A stretch of DNA of 17,722 bases, from contig CAZFLR010000032.1 of assembly GCA_964519385.1 (NCBI GenBank), positions 1 to 17,722 on the forward strand. The letters run 5' to 3'. The first letter of the stretch is position 1, and the number at the start of each line of letters is the position of its first letter. Positions 9,633 through 16,010 of this stretch are shown here, one piece after another. The position numbers and the translations under genes were made by a program. The notes under the pieces were generated by a model. It made no database searches and was not told the origin of the DNA. It worked only from the letters and a program-made list of their open reading frames with translations. The stretch comes from SVFI01 sp964519385. GTDB taxonomy: Bacteria; Bacillota; Clostridia; Lachnospirales; Lachnospiraceae.

Positions 9633-9655
9633 GGGAAAGGCCGTAGACCTCTCCC
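9633..9655 (-). other. Hairpin in the frr-uppS spacer
   Basis: On the minus strand GGGAGAGG and CCTTTCCC can pair as an 8-bp stem with one G-U wobble and a 7-base loop, in the 66-nt gap between frr and uppS. No T tract follows, so it is not a clear terminator. It could be an RNA processing or stability element that sets the ratio between frr and downstream expression; this is inference. Confidence 0.4.
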
Positions 9656-9670
9656 ATACATATTACCGGA

Positions 9671-10222
9671 TTAAACGGTAAGGATTTCCTTTGATTTTTC
9701 TTCAACCATGCCATCAATCTGCTTGATGAACTTGTCTGTCAGTTTCTGAAGCTGTTCCTCAAGCTGTTTGATTTCATCCTCAGAGACATCTGTTTTTGCA
9801 AGCTTCTTGAATGCGTCATTGCCGTCACGTCTCACATTTCGCACAGCAACCTTATTTTCCTCACCCTTTTTCTTTACATCCTTAACCAGATCCTTACGGC
9901 GTTCCTCCGTAAGCTCAGGGAATACAAGGCGAATCACTGCCCCGTCATTGGAAGGTGTAATTCCGAGATCTGACATCATAATTGCTTTTTCGATTTCCTT
10001 AATCAGTGTCTTTTCCCAAGGAGCAATCTGAATCATTCTCGGTTCCGGAACCGTAATGTTTCCGACCTGCTGAAGCGGTGTCGGTGTTCCGTAATAATCA
10101 ACCTTAATCTTGTCAAGCACATGCGGATTGGCTCTTCCTGCACGAATGGTTCCGTATTCTGATGCAAGAAAATCCACTGTCTTTTGCATTTTTTCCTCGT
10201 AAGCCTTTATTCTTTCATCCAT
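9671..10222 (-). CDS. frr: Ribosome recycling factor
   Basis: RRF works with EF-G and GTP to split post-termination ribosomes. The 183-aa sequence matches the family in length and conserved stretches: VDFLASEYGTIRAGRANPHVLDKIKVDYYGTPTP near the N-terminus (read in two parts), PLQQVGNITVPEPRMIQIAPWE, then LPELTEERRKDLVK-like residues as VFPELTEERRKDLVKDVKK, and RNVRRDGNDAFKKL. The charged helices of the three-helix bundle are evident at both ends. The ATG at 10222 has AGGAGG 8 nt upstream, and this ribosome-binding site overlaps the pyrH stop codon region, suggesting coupling. The pyrH-frr pair is nearly universal in bacteria. Confidence 0.97.
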   Translation of the reverse strand: MDERIKAYEEKMQKTVDFLASEYGTIRAGRANPHVLDKIKVDYYGTPTPLQQVGNITVPEPRMIQIAPWEKTLIKEIEKAIMMSDLGITPSNDGAVIRLVFPELTEERRKDLVKDVKKKGEENKVAVRNVRRDGNDAFKKLAKTDVSEDEIKQLEEQLQKLTDKFIKQIDGMVEEKSKEILTV

Positions 10223-10234
10223 GTTATTGTCCTC

Positions 10235-10930
10235 CTATATCGTTACTTTCGTACCGTTAAACTCACCCTTGATGGTATTTACGATACTGTTCTCTTCATT
10301 TAAACCGAATACCCACATCGGCATTTTATTTTCCTTTGCGAGAATCGATGCCGTCATATCCACAACCTGCAGATTCTTTGCAACCACCTCGTCAATAGAA
10401 ACCTCGTCATATTTTTTTGCATTCGGGTTCGTTCTCGGGTCATCATCATAAACACCGTCGATTGCCTTTGCAAGAAGAATCACCTCTGCCTCCACCTCAA
10501 TGGCTCTGAGCATTACACCTGTATCCGTTGAGAAATACGGATGTCCTGTTCCGCCTGCAAAAAATACAACCTTTCCCTGTCCGAAATACTCATTTGCCTT
10601 GTCCTTGGAAAACAATTCTGTAAATGCGCCGCACACGAACGGTGTAAGGATTCCCGTCTGCATTCCGACACTGCGGAAAATCTCAGACACATATATGCAG
10701 TTCATGATGGTTGCAAGCATTCCAATCTGATCTGCCTTTGTACGGTCGATATTCTCACTGGTACGTCCGCGCCAGAAGTTTCCTCCGCCAATCACGATTC
10801 CGACTTCAATTCCGTCATCCGTAAGCTGCTTTACCTGAAGTGCCACACCTCTGACCGTCTCCTCGTCAAAGCCTGTCTTCTTATCTCCTGCAAGAGCTTC
10901 TCCGCTCAATTTTAACATTATTCTCTTCAT
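10235..10930 (-). CDS. pyrH: UMP kinase
   Basis: Bacterial UMP kinase, a hexameric amino acid kinase-fold enzyme that phosphorylates UMP to UDP and feeds all UTP/CTP synthesis and UDP-sugar production. Recognisable motifs are LKLSGEALAG (6-15), the GGGNFWRGR glycine loop (49-57), ADQIGMLATIMN (66-77) and DGVYDDDPRTNPNAKKY, which holds the ATP-binding region. Length 231 aa is close to the family's usual 235-245. ATG has GGAG about 8 nt upstream. It sits 15 nt after the bactofilin gene and 12 nt before frr. CTP made downstream of this step is a substrate of CdsA in the same operon. Confidence 0.97.
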   Translation of the reverse strand: MKRIMLKLSGEALAGDKKTGFDEETVRGVALQVKQLTDDGIEVGIVIGGGNFWRGRTSENIDRTKADQIGMLATIMNCIYVSEIFRSVGMQTGILTPFVCGAFTELFSKDKANEYFGQGKVVFFAGGTGHPYFSTDTGVMLRAIEVEAEVILLAKAIDGVYDDDPRTNPNAKKYDEVSIDEVVAKNLQVVDMTASILAKENKMPMWVFGLNEENSIVNTIKGEFNGTKVTI

Positions 10931-10945
10931 TTCCGTACTCCTGTC

Positions 10946-11986
10946 CTATTTCTGAATCAGTTCATCAAAGAAGGATGTCGGATTCACTTCTGCATAACAC
11001 TGTGAACACATACCTTCAATTACAGCACCGTTGTTAATCTGTACTGATTTAGATTTGATGTTACCCATTACGATTGCAGAGGCATCAAGAATAACCGGAC
11101 CCTGCACATCAATGTCACCCTTAACCGCTCCTGCTATCACTGCACTGGAAGCCATGATGTTACCGATGATTACGGAATTCTGTCCAATCTTGACGGTTCC
11201 GTCTGCTGTCACCTTACCCGTAATATGTGCTGAATCCGCATAAACCTCCGCTGCCTTGGAATCGCCCTCGATGGTTCCTGAAACATCCAGTTTTCCCAAG
11301 ATTTCAACATTTCCTTTAACTTTTCCGAGTATTTCAATGCTGCCCTTGGAAATCATATCACCTGTAATTGTCATTCCCGCCGTAATGACCGCTGTTTCAT
11401 CTGCAACTTCTTCCTCTGCTAAATTCATCTTCTGCTCTGCCATTGCTCTTCCTACCTCTTTTTCTAATTCTGACTCTTCCGTCTCTACCTGCTCTGCCAT
11501 AAGAAATTCCTCCGGAGACTGCATCTCTCTTTCTTCAAAATCCTCTCCGTCCAATTCCTCCTTGGCAACTATGTTTGCTATACTCGCAATCTGGGCTGCG
11601 GCTGCATCAATGACCGGTTCTACCGAAGGCTCGGCTTGTGGCTCCACTTCCGGCTCCACCGGTTCGTCCCAGGTTTCTTCCTCCTCCGGCTCAAACGGCT
11701 CTTCCACGGCTTCTTCCTCTTCCGGCTCATCCTGCTCTTCCCCGGTTTCTTCCGCTTCCGGCTCAAACGGCTCTTCCACAGATTCCTCCGGCATTTCTTC
11801 CCGGTTCTCTTCTGCCTCCATCTGGGTAAATTCCTCCGCGAGTGCTTTTTCAACCTCTTTCATAGCTTCGTCCACCGCGGCGTCTTCTTCTAATTCCTGT
11901 TCCTTCGCTTCTGCAAGTTCTTCTTCCGGTAGCAGTTCGCCGACTGCCAGTGATAAATCATCCTTTAAATCCTGAAAAAAACCCAC
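10946..11986 (-). CDS. Bactofilin with long acidic N-terminal extension
   Basis: Bactofilins polymerise as beta-helical filaments that organise cell shape and wall enzymes. The bactofilin core spans about residues 199-326 and shows the repeating short beta-strand pattern (ITGDMISKGSIEILGKVKGN, then DVSGTIEGDSKAAEVYADSA and so on). A short CSQC motif and the tail NPTSFFDELIQK follow. The first 198 residues are unusual: a probable amphipathic start (MGFFQDLKDDLSLAVGELLP), then a Glu/Pro-rich low-complexity stretch with a 24-residue unit repeated (71-94 and 95-118). The start is GTG, with GGAGGA 7 nt upstream overlapping the preceding stop; no ATG fits. The total of 346 aa is well above many 120-200 aa bactofilins. 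It is 3 nt after the deacetylase gene, and a link to wall remodelling is plausible. Confidence 0.9.
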   Translation of the reverse strand: MGFFQDLKDDLSLAVGELLPEEELAEAKEQELEEDAAVDEAMKEVEKALAEEFTQMEAEENREEMPEESVEEPFEPEAEETGEEQDEPEEEEAVEEPFEPEEEETWDEPVEPEVEPQAEPSVEPVIDAAAAQIASIANIVAKEELDGEDFEEREMQSPEEFLMAEQVETEESELEKEVGRAMAEQKMNLAEEEVADETAVITAGMTITGDMISKGSIEILGKVKGNVEILGKLDVSGTIEGDSKAAEVYADSAHITGKVTADGTVKIGQNSVIIGNIMASSAVIAGAVKGDIDVQGPVILDASAIVMGNIKSKSVQINNGAVIEGMCSQCYAEVNPTSFFDELIQK

Positions 11987-11989
11987 TGC

Positions 11990-12928
11990 TTATTCCTCCG
12001 TTTCTAAATTATTCTCATCTGTCTTCTGCAAATGCTGTACCATGGTCATTTCATCCTCCACCGGCAACAGCTCCACATCTTCCATACTTTGCAGTTTTTC
12101 AATGATAAGAGGCAGTGCCTCCACCGTTGAAGTTTTATCTGATGCATCGTGCAACAGCACGACAGCCGTGTGATACTTCCTTACATTTTCCGTTACATTG
12201 TCCGCAATCTGCTGCGGTTTTAATTTTCTTCCCGTCGCGTCTCCGCACGATACATTCCAATCCAGATAATAAATATCTTCCCCCGCAAGATAATCAACAA
12301 GCTCCTGCATCGGAACCTCACTTACCTGATTGGAGCTTCCTCCGGGGAACCGGTAAAACCTGGACCATACTCCCGTCGTATCATAGAGGAACTCCTGTAA
12401 TTGCTGCAAATCCCCGGCAAACTGTTCCTTTGAAGCATAAATTTCTGCATAGCGGTGACTGTAGGAATGCATGCCGAGCGTATGCCCTTCATCTACAATT
12501 CTGCGATACAGACTCCGATACATTTCCTGCGTCTTTCCCGTCACAAAAAAAGTCGCCTTAACATCATAGCGTTTTAAAATATCCAGTATCTCATCCGTAT
12601 TGGCACTCGGTCCGTCATCAAAGGTAAGATAAACCTTCGTCTTCTTCGTTTCCGGCAAAGCTTTTCCATCGTTCGCTGAAACTGTCTGCCGAATATCGTT
12701 CTTCACCTCCGGCTCTGCTGCCGTACTTTCGCTTTCCGGCATCTGTACAGTAACCGTCGTACTCTTTTGCGCGCTCAATGCATTGACCTGCCTTTGAAGC
12801 TGCTCCACCTTAATAAACAGGAGTATACACAATATTATCGGAAGCAGAATCCCCAAAATCAGGAATGCAATAATCAGTTTTTTCAGCGTTGCAACCCTTT
12901 TGGTCCTCTCCTCCGCATCTCGCGCCAT
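11990..12928 (-). CDS. Membrane-anchored NodB-family polysaccharide deacetylase
   Basis: A predicted extracytoplasmic carbohydrate esterase family 4 deacetylase, probably removing N-acetyl groups from peptidoglycan or another wall glycan. Counted from the ATG at 12928 (312 aa), one membrane helix lies at about 19-40, followed by a short coiled or polar linker. All NodB motifs are present: TFDDGP (102-107), HSYSH (154-158, metal-binding histidines), RFPGG (193-197), DWNV (223-226) and LLHD (258-261). This predicts an active metal-dependent enzyme. In-frame ATGs at 12979 and 12934 exist, but AAGGAG lies at the best distance from 12928, so earlier starts are less likely. Substrate cannot be told from sequence. 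It sits between a diguanylate cyclase and a bactofilin, consistent with an envelope role. Confidence 0.92.
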   Translation of the reverse strand: MARDAEERTKRVATLKKLIIAFLILGILLPIILCILLFIKVEQLQRQVNALSAQKSTTVTVQMPESESTAAEPEVKNDIRQTVSANDGKALPETKKTKVYLTFDDGPSANTDEILDILKRYDVKATFFVTGKTQEMYRSLYRRIVDEGHTLGMHSYSHRYAEIYASKEQFAGDLQQLQEFLYDTTGVWSRFYRFPGGSSNQVSEVPMQELVDYLAGEDIYYLDWNVSCGDATGRKLKPQQIADNVTENVRKYHTAVVLLHDASDKTSTVEALPLIIEKLQSMEDVELLPVEDEMTMVQHLQKTDENNLETEE

Positions 12929-12997
12929 AATCATTTCTCTCCTTCTACATACTCGGTTTATTTTAACACAAAACAGCATGTAAAAAAAGTGTTTTAT

Positions 12998-14098
12998 TTA
13001 ATATATAATTCTGTTTCTTCCTTCCTGTTTCCCCTGATACAATCTTTCATCTGCAGCCTTCAGGGTTCCGTCTATTCCCTCTTTTTGCAGAAACTCCGTA
13101 AGACCGAAGGTCATGGTGACTCCTATCTCTTCTCCGCACACGCGGATTCGTGTATCCTGAACCTTCTTTCTCAAATCCTCCAGCATTTGACACGCCTCGT
13201 CTCCGTTGGAATTGATAAATACAAACAGAAATTCCTCTCCGCCCCAGCGGGCAACAAAATCCTTCCGGCGCATTTCTTTTTCAAAAAGCCTCGCAAGCGT
13301 GACAAGAACCTCGTCGCCGACATCATGTCCGTAGGTATCGTTCACCTTCTTAAAAAAATCAATGTCCGCAATGCTGATACAGCAGTTTCCCGCCATATCC
13401 GGATTTTCAGCTATCGCGCTTATAATCTCTCTTCCTTTTCTGCGGTTGTAAAGACCGGTGAGTGCGTCTTCATTCACCTGTTTTTTAAGCATTTCATTGT
13501 ATTCAAGCAGCTTACCTTCCAGTTTCTGACTGCTCTCACTGCAAATAAAACAAATCAGCGAAAGGCACCAGAAAATCATAATCGTATTTATCATCTGCAG
13601 GGTCTGTATCTCACCTGACAGCAGTACAAATGCCGGTGTCCTGGTATAATACACACGAAACATGGCAAGACGAACCGCCGTGATTACAATGGTAAATATA
13701 ATCTTTCCGGCATAATCCCTGTATTTTGAAAAATAATATAGGACAAGCAAAATCATCAAAAAGTGCTGTACACCCGTATTCCAGCCAAAAAAATGAACAT
13801 AGGAGATAACACACATGAGTGTCGCCGAAATAAATCCCCACAGAGTCAGAGATATTTTCCCCCTGTATGTCATGCACAGCATCAATGCGCATATCAAAAC
13901 GAACAGTACACAAAGCACCATACCGAGTGAATAGCCGTAAACAAAGTTTAACAATATTATGTTAACCACATAATAAACGATATAGGACAGCAGAAGCATC
14001 CTGACAATCACAGTGATTTTCTTTGGCTCATTTTGTCCGTCCGTATCTTTTCCCACAAACTCTTTAAATTTATCCATGACTGATTTTATTGTACCCAT
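12998..14098 (-). CDS. Membrane GGDEF diguanylate cyclase
   Basis: Predicted to make the second messenger cyclic di-GMP from two GTP. The N-terminal half (about 28-190) holds around six hydrophobic helices with no recognised sensor domain. The C-terminal GGDEF domain runs from DALTGLYNRR (211-220) through ADIDFFKKVNDTYGHDVGD (244-262) to GGEEF (286-290). The signature has the active GGEEF form. RRKD (277-280), five residues before it, is an intact RxxD inhibitory site, so product feedback inhibition is expected. Length is 366 aa. The ATG has GAGGG 7 nt upstream and lies 29 nt behind a good promoter, making it the first gene of the cluster. The helical part could sense a membrane or small-molecule signal, which is unknown. 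Confidence 0.94.
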   Translation of the reverse strand: MGTIKSVMDKFKEFVGKDTDGQNEPKKITVIVRMLLLSYIVYYVVNIILLNFVYGYSLGMVLCVLFVLICALMLCMTYRGKISLTLWGFISATLMCVISYVHFFGWNTGVQHFLMILLVLYYFSKYRDYAGKIIFTIVITAVRLAMFRVYYTRTPAFVLLSGEIQTLQMINTIMIFWCLSLICFICSESSQKLEGKLLEYNEMLKKQVNEDALTGLYNRRKGREIISAIAENPDMAGNCCISIADIDFFKKVNDTYGHDVGDEVLVTLARLFEKEMRRKDFVARWGGEEFLFVFINSNGDEACQMLEDLRKKVQDTRIRVCGEEIGVTMTFGLTEFLQKEGIDGTLKAADERLYQGKQEGRNRIIY

Positions 14099-14127
14099 AT
14101 TTGAACCCTCATCTACATATTGTGATT

Positions 14128-14156
14128 ATTCTACACTATTTTACAAAGATATGCAA
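14128..14156 (-). promoter_or_regulatory. Putative promoter of the cyclase-to-polC operon
   Basis: On the minus strand TTGCAT (14151-14156) and TAGAAT (14128-14133) are spaced by exactly 17 nt, and the cyclase ATG follows about 29 nt after the -10 box. Upstream lies a strong terminator, which isolates this promoter from transcription coming out of the mobile element. It may drive the whole run of eleven genes, although internal promoters near pyrH cannot be excluded. Confidence 0.65.
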
Positions 14157-14194
14157 TCCGGGCACGCTATCTATTTCTACAAGACATTTTTCGC

Positions 14195-14233
14195 AAAAAA
14201 AGAGCGACTACATTAAAATAACATAGTCACTCT
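14195..14233 (-). terminator. Rho-independent terminator facing the cyclase operon
   Basis: On the minus strand AGAGTGACTA (14224-14233) pairs with TAGTCGCTCT (14201-14210) as a 10-bp stem with a single G-U wobble; the loop is 13 nt and a run of seven T follows. The stem can be extended by further A-U pairs. The wobble pairs only on the minus strand, so the element works in that direction. It would stop transcripts arriving from the small reading frame or int and keep them out of the cyclase gene. Confidence 0.85.
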
Positions 14234-14326
14234 CTTTATACTCATATCTTTACCTGTGTAAACGGATACAGAAGATATTCTTCGCAAAACGCTTATGCGT
14301 TCATCTGAAGTGCGAAGTATTTTCAC
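14213..14326 (-). CDS. Doubtful 37-aa reading frame at the integration target
   Basis: A GTG-initiated frame of 37 codons begins MKILRTSDERISVLRR and ends KRVTMLF, with its stop inside the loop of the following terminator. It is basic and has no domain I can name. AAAGGAG is present but only 2 nt before the GTG, too close for an efficient start, so translation is doubtful. The same DNA forms a nested hairpin (14280-14317), so this may be a structured RNA or the 3' remainder of a locus interrupted by the element. Its base composition resembles the chromosome more than the AT-rich element. Confidence 0.3.
   Translation of the reverse strand: MKILRTSDERISVLRRISSVSVYTGKDMSIKRVTMLF
14280..14317 (-). 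other. Nested hairpin near the element junction
   Basis: An outer stem CTTCGCA / TGCGAAG (14311-14317 with 14280-14286) encloses an inner perfect stem AACGC / GCGTT with a 4-base loop (14288-14301). Together with the terminator about 50 nt downstream this could be part of a small structured RNA. It overlaps the doubtful 37-codon frame. Function unknown. Confidence 0.45.
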
Positions 14327-14327
14327 A

Positions 14328-14346
14328 ACTCCTTTATTTATAAGGC
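14328..14346. other. Candidate attachment core
   Basis: The segment contains CCTT and AAGG in inverted orientation around a 7-bp centre (CCTTTATTTATAAGG), the layout of two core-type integrase sites around a 7-bp crossover. It lies where chromosome-like sequence gives way to AT-rich sequence, outside the arm repeats. A second copy at the far end is needed to confirm it and is not in the window. Confidence 0.35.
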
Positions 14347-14367
14347 TTTTAAACAATCTATCTCAGA

Positions 14368-14450
14368 TTTTACGCAACTTTTACGCAAGTTACTTCCTAT
14401 TATAATGTATCAACTTACCTCATATTTTACTCAAATTGATTTTTACGCAA
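14368..14450 (+). repeat. Three TTTTACGCAA direct repeats (putative arm-type Int sites)
   Basis: Exact copies of TTTTACGCAA lie at 14368-14377, 14379-14388 and 14441-14450, all in the same orientation. The first two starts are 11 bp apart, about one helical turn, and the third is 62 bp further, about six turns. This phasing next to int is typical of arm sites bound by the N-terminal domain of lambda/Tn916-type integrases. The binding itself is inferred. Confidence 0.65.
14407..14418. repeat. 12-bp repeat GTATCAACTTAC, attachment-region copy
   Basis: Second copy of the 12-mer found in the int leader, located between the second and third arm-type repeats. The position inside the putative attachment region suggests recognition by Int, Xis or a regulator that couples int transcription to recombination. 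Confidence 0.5.
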
Positions 14451-14469
14451 ATTATATAAAGTATCAATA

Positions 14470-15663
14470 CTACAAAAAACTTCCAACCTTAGAAATTTCT
14501 TTCTGTCTAATATCATCTAATACATGTGTGTAAGATACCGTTGTTGAATAATTTGAATGTCCCATTATGCTTTGAATGAATAATGGATTTAAGTTCTTTT
14601 CAAAACATCTTGTTGCAAAAGTATGTCTGAATGCATGTGGATGAATGTGTTCTAACAAATGTGGCTCACGATGTTCCTGTGCTGCAAGATATACTTCTTT
14701 GAGATTCAAATTCTGCTCAACTTTCTTTATATCATGCACAATAACATATCGTGTAACTGGCGAACCGACTGTGCTTGTAAAAACTAAGTCTCCCAACTCA
14801 GGTCTTGCTCTCCATCTATCTCCCAACTTTTCCTTATAATAGTCCTGTTTTTTCTTCCAATCTCTAAAATATTTTTCTGTATCACCAAAGAATGGAATTG
14901 TTCTGTATGAATTAGATGTTTTAGGCGTTGACAACTCCTCAATCTTCTTGCCATTGATATATGCTGTTGTCATAGACCTGTTGATATGAATACATTTGTT
15001 TTCAAAATCAACATCACTCCACCATAAACCTGAGAACTCTCCAATTCTCATTCCTGTACATAAAAGAATTGCGTATGCTTCATAATAGTATTCGCCTTCT
15101 ACTTCTTTCAGAAACATATTCTGCTCTTCTATCGTTAGAACCCTTCTTTCAGGTCTTATGTTGGCATCATATATTTTAACACCAGTACAAGGATTTGCTC
15201 TGATTATATGATTCACGATAGCAATTTCCATACATTGACTAACAACGGCTAATGCTTCTTTGATAGTTCGGTCAGTATATCCCATTTCAACTAATTCATT
15301 TGTAGCATCTTGGATATTGATATTGTTGATATCCTCCATACACTTACGACCTAAAATCTTATCATAAGTATTTTTAACCTTTTGTCTATACTTATGCTTA
15401 CTGATTTCATTTTTTAATTGAGGAGCTTTACACTTTTCAAACCATTCATCAAACCAATCACTAAAAGTTACATTTGGTCTGATATTTTTTTCATCCCTTA
15501 ATATTTTTGCTTTTTCTATTTCAAATTGTTTCTTCAACTTCGACAGAGTTAAATCATAAATATCTATCTTAACTCCATTTATTGTTGCTCTTGCTTCGTA
15601 CCTCCCATCTTTTCTTTGACTATATCCTTTTCCTAACTCTTTTCCATTTAAGTCTTTACCCAT
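14470..15663 (-). CDS. int: Tyrosine-family site-specific integrase
   Basis: Catalyses integration and, with Xis, excision of the element. Numbered from the ATG at 15663 (397 aa): an N-terminal arm-binding domain (about 1-60, KGYSQRKDGRYEARATING) of the kind seen in Tn916-like integrases; a SAM-like core-binding domain (about 65-155); and a catalytic domain with R206 (CTGMRIGE), K248 (TPKT), H343 and R346 (HPHAFRH), H369 (MGHS) and nucleophile Y378 (TVSYTHV). All six expected residues are present, so it should be active. A GTG at 15675 is in frame, but it overlaps the ribosome-binding site AAGGTGG, which is 8 nt before the ATG I chose. Strong promoter upstream; no terminator directly after the stop. 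Confidence 0.96.
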   Translation of the reverse strand: MGKDLNGKELGKGYSQRKDGRYEARATINGVKIDIYDLTLSKLKKQFEIEKAKILRDEKNIRPNVTFSDWFDEWFEKCKAPQLKNEISKHKYRQKVKNTYDKILGRKCMEDINNINIQDATNELVEMGYTDRTIKEALAVVSQCMEIAIVNHIIRANPCTGVKIYDANIRPERRVLTIEEQNMFLKEVEGEYYYEAYAILLCTGMRIGEFSGLWWSDVDFENKCIHINRSMTTAYINGKKIEELSTPKTSNSYRTIPFFGDTEKYFRDWKKKQDYYKEKLGDRWRARPELGDLVFTSTVGSPVTRYVIVHDIKKVEQNLNLKEVYLAAQEHREPHLLEHIHPHAFRHTFATRCFEKNLNPLFIQSIMGHSNYSTTVSYTHVLDDIRQKEISKVGSFL

Positions 15664-15693
15664 AATATAATCCACCTTTCTGATTAAATTACA

Positions 15694-15705
15694 GTATCAA
15701 CTTAC
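15694..15705. repeat. 12-bp repeat GTATCAACTTAC, int-leader copy
   Basis: This exact 12-mer occurs here at the predicted int transcription start and again at 14407-14418 beyond the int stop, in the same orientation. Similarity extends with small gaps into the adjoining -10-like sequence (ATATTATA against ATATTTTA). A shorter relative, GTATCAA, is at 14461. A shared binding site for an element protein is a reasonable guess. Confidence 0.55.
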
Positions 15706-15711
15706 ACACAT

Positions 15712-15740
15712 ATTATATAATCACACTTGGAAAAGTTCAA
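15712..15740 (-). promoter_or_regulatory. Promoter of int
   Basis: On the minus strand TTGAAC (15735-15740), a 17-nt spacer and a perfect TATAAT (15712-15717) precede int by about 48 nt. This would let int be expressed separately from xis. The predicted start of transcription, about 15705, falls on the first base of a 12-bp repeat that recurs beyond the int stop codon. Confidence 0.75.
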
Positions 15741-15753
15741 TGAGAACTTCCAA
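15727..15753. promoter_or_regulatory. Inverted repeat over the int -35 box (candidate operator)
   Basis: TTGGAAAAGTTC and GAACTTCCAA face each other across a 5-bp centre and pair fully except for a 2-nt bulge. The repeat covers the -35 box of the int promoter, a place where a repressor or Xis could bind. It might alternatively be a hairpin at the end of the xis transcript, but no T tract follows. Confidence 0.5.
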
Positions 15754-15770
15754 ATTTTAGAGCTTGACAA

Positions 15771-15959
15771 TTATATTTTTATTTGGTATTTCGCACATTT
15801 GTCTAAGTAATCCATAAATTTATCTGTCTTAACATATAGCCGATTACCTAAACGAATAGTAAATGTACTATCTGGTCTATTTAAAATTTCTCGGACTTTT
15901 GTTTCTCCCCAACCTGTAAACTCACAAACTTCTTTCAGATTCATTAGTCCTTTTTCCAT
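15771..15959 (-). CDS. xis: Excisionase-like small helix-turn-helix protein
   Basis: A 62-aa basic protein with the layout of MerR-like winged-helix excisionases: MNLKEVCEFTGWGETKVREILN forms the helix-turn-helix (about 6-27; given here as 22 positions, key residues NLKE, TGWGE and VREIL), then the wing RLGNRLYVKTDKFMDYLD. Proteins of this size directly upstream of a tyrosine integrase usually bend DNA to direct excision; Tn916 Xis is similar in size. The ATG has AAGGTGG about 9 nt upstream, a site almost identical to that of int. Assignment is by size, fold and position, and a transcriptional regulator is the alternative. Confidence 0.8.
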   Translation of the reverse strand: MEKGLMNLKEVCEFTGWGETKVREILNRPDSTFTIRLGNRLYVKTDKFMDYLDKCAKYQIKI

Positions 15960-16010
15960 AATATATCACCACCTTATCTGTTTTCTACTTATTTTCTTCT
16001 CTTAAGCAAG

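Larger units (their letters stand above)
14327..14469. other. AT-rich non-coding attachment region
   Basis: The 371-nt stretch between the cyclase and int has no convincing gene. Its first part (14099-14326) holds the promoter, terminator and hairpin listed separately. This second part holds the candidate core and the arm-type repeats at 14368, 14379 and 14441. It also holds a copy of a 12-bp repeat (14407-14418) shared with the int leader. It is what one expects of an integrase-binding attachment arm. Confidence 0.6.

Noticed and set aside
9605..9661. N-terminal extension of uppS from the ATG at 9661
   Set aside because: There is no ribosome-binding site there; the ATG at 9604 has AAAAGGAG at the right distance and gives the normal protein length.
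11256..11975. Ser-rich 239-codon plus-strand frame opposite the bactofilin gene
   Set aside because: It is the complement of the Glu-rich coding region (GAA/GAG read as TTC/CTC and shifted TCT/TCC), a known composition artefact.
12767..13618. 283-codon plus-strand frame across the cyclase and deacetylase genes
   Set aside because: It overlaps two genes with intact catalytic motifs and has no recognisable domain.
14099..14127. Riboswitch (for example c-di-GMP type) before the cyclase gene
   Set aside because: The predicted leader is only about 25-30 nt, too short for a riboswitch, and no aptamer-like fold is visible.
15664..15675. GTG start of int at 15675
   Set aside because: The GTG is part of the AAGGTGG ribosome-binding site that serves the ATG at 15663.
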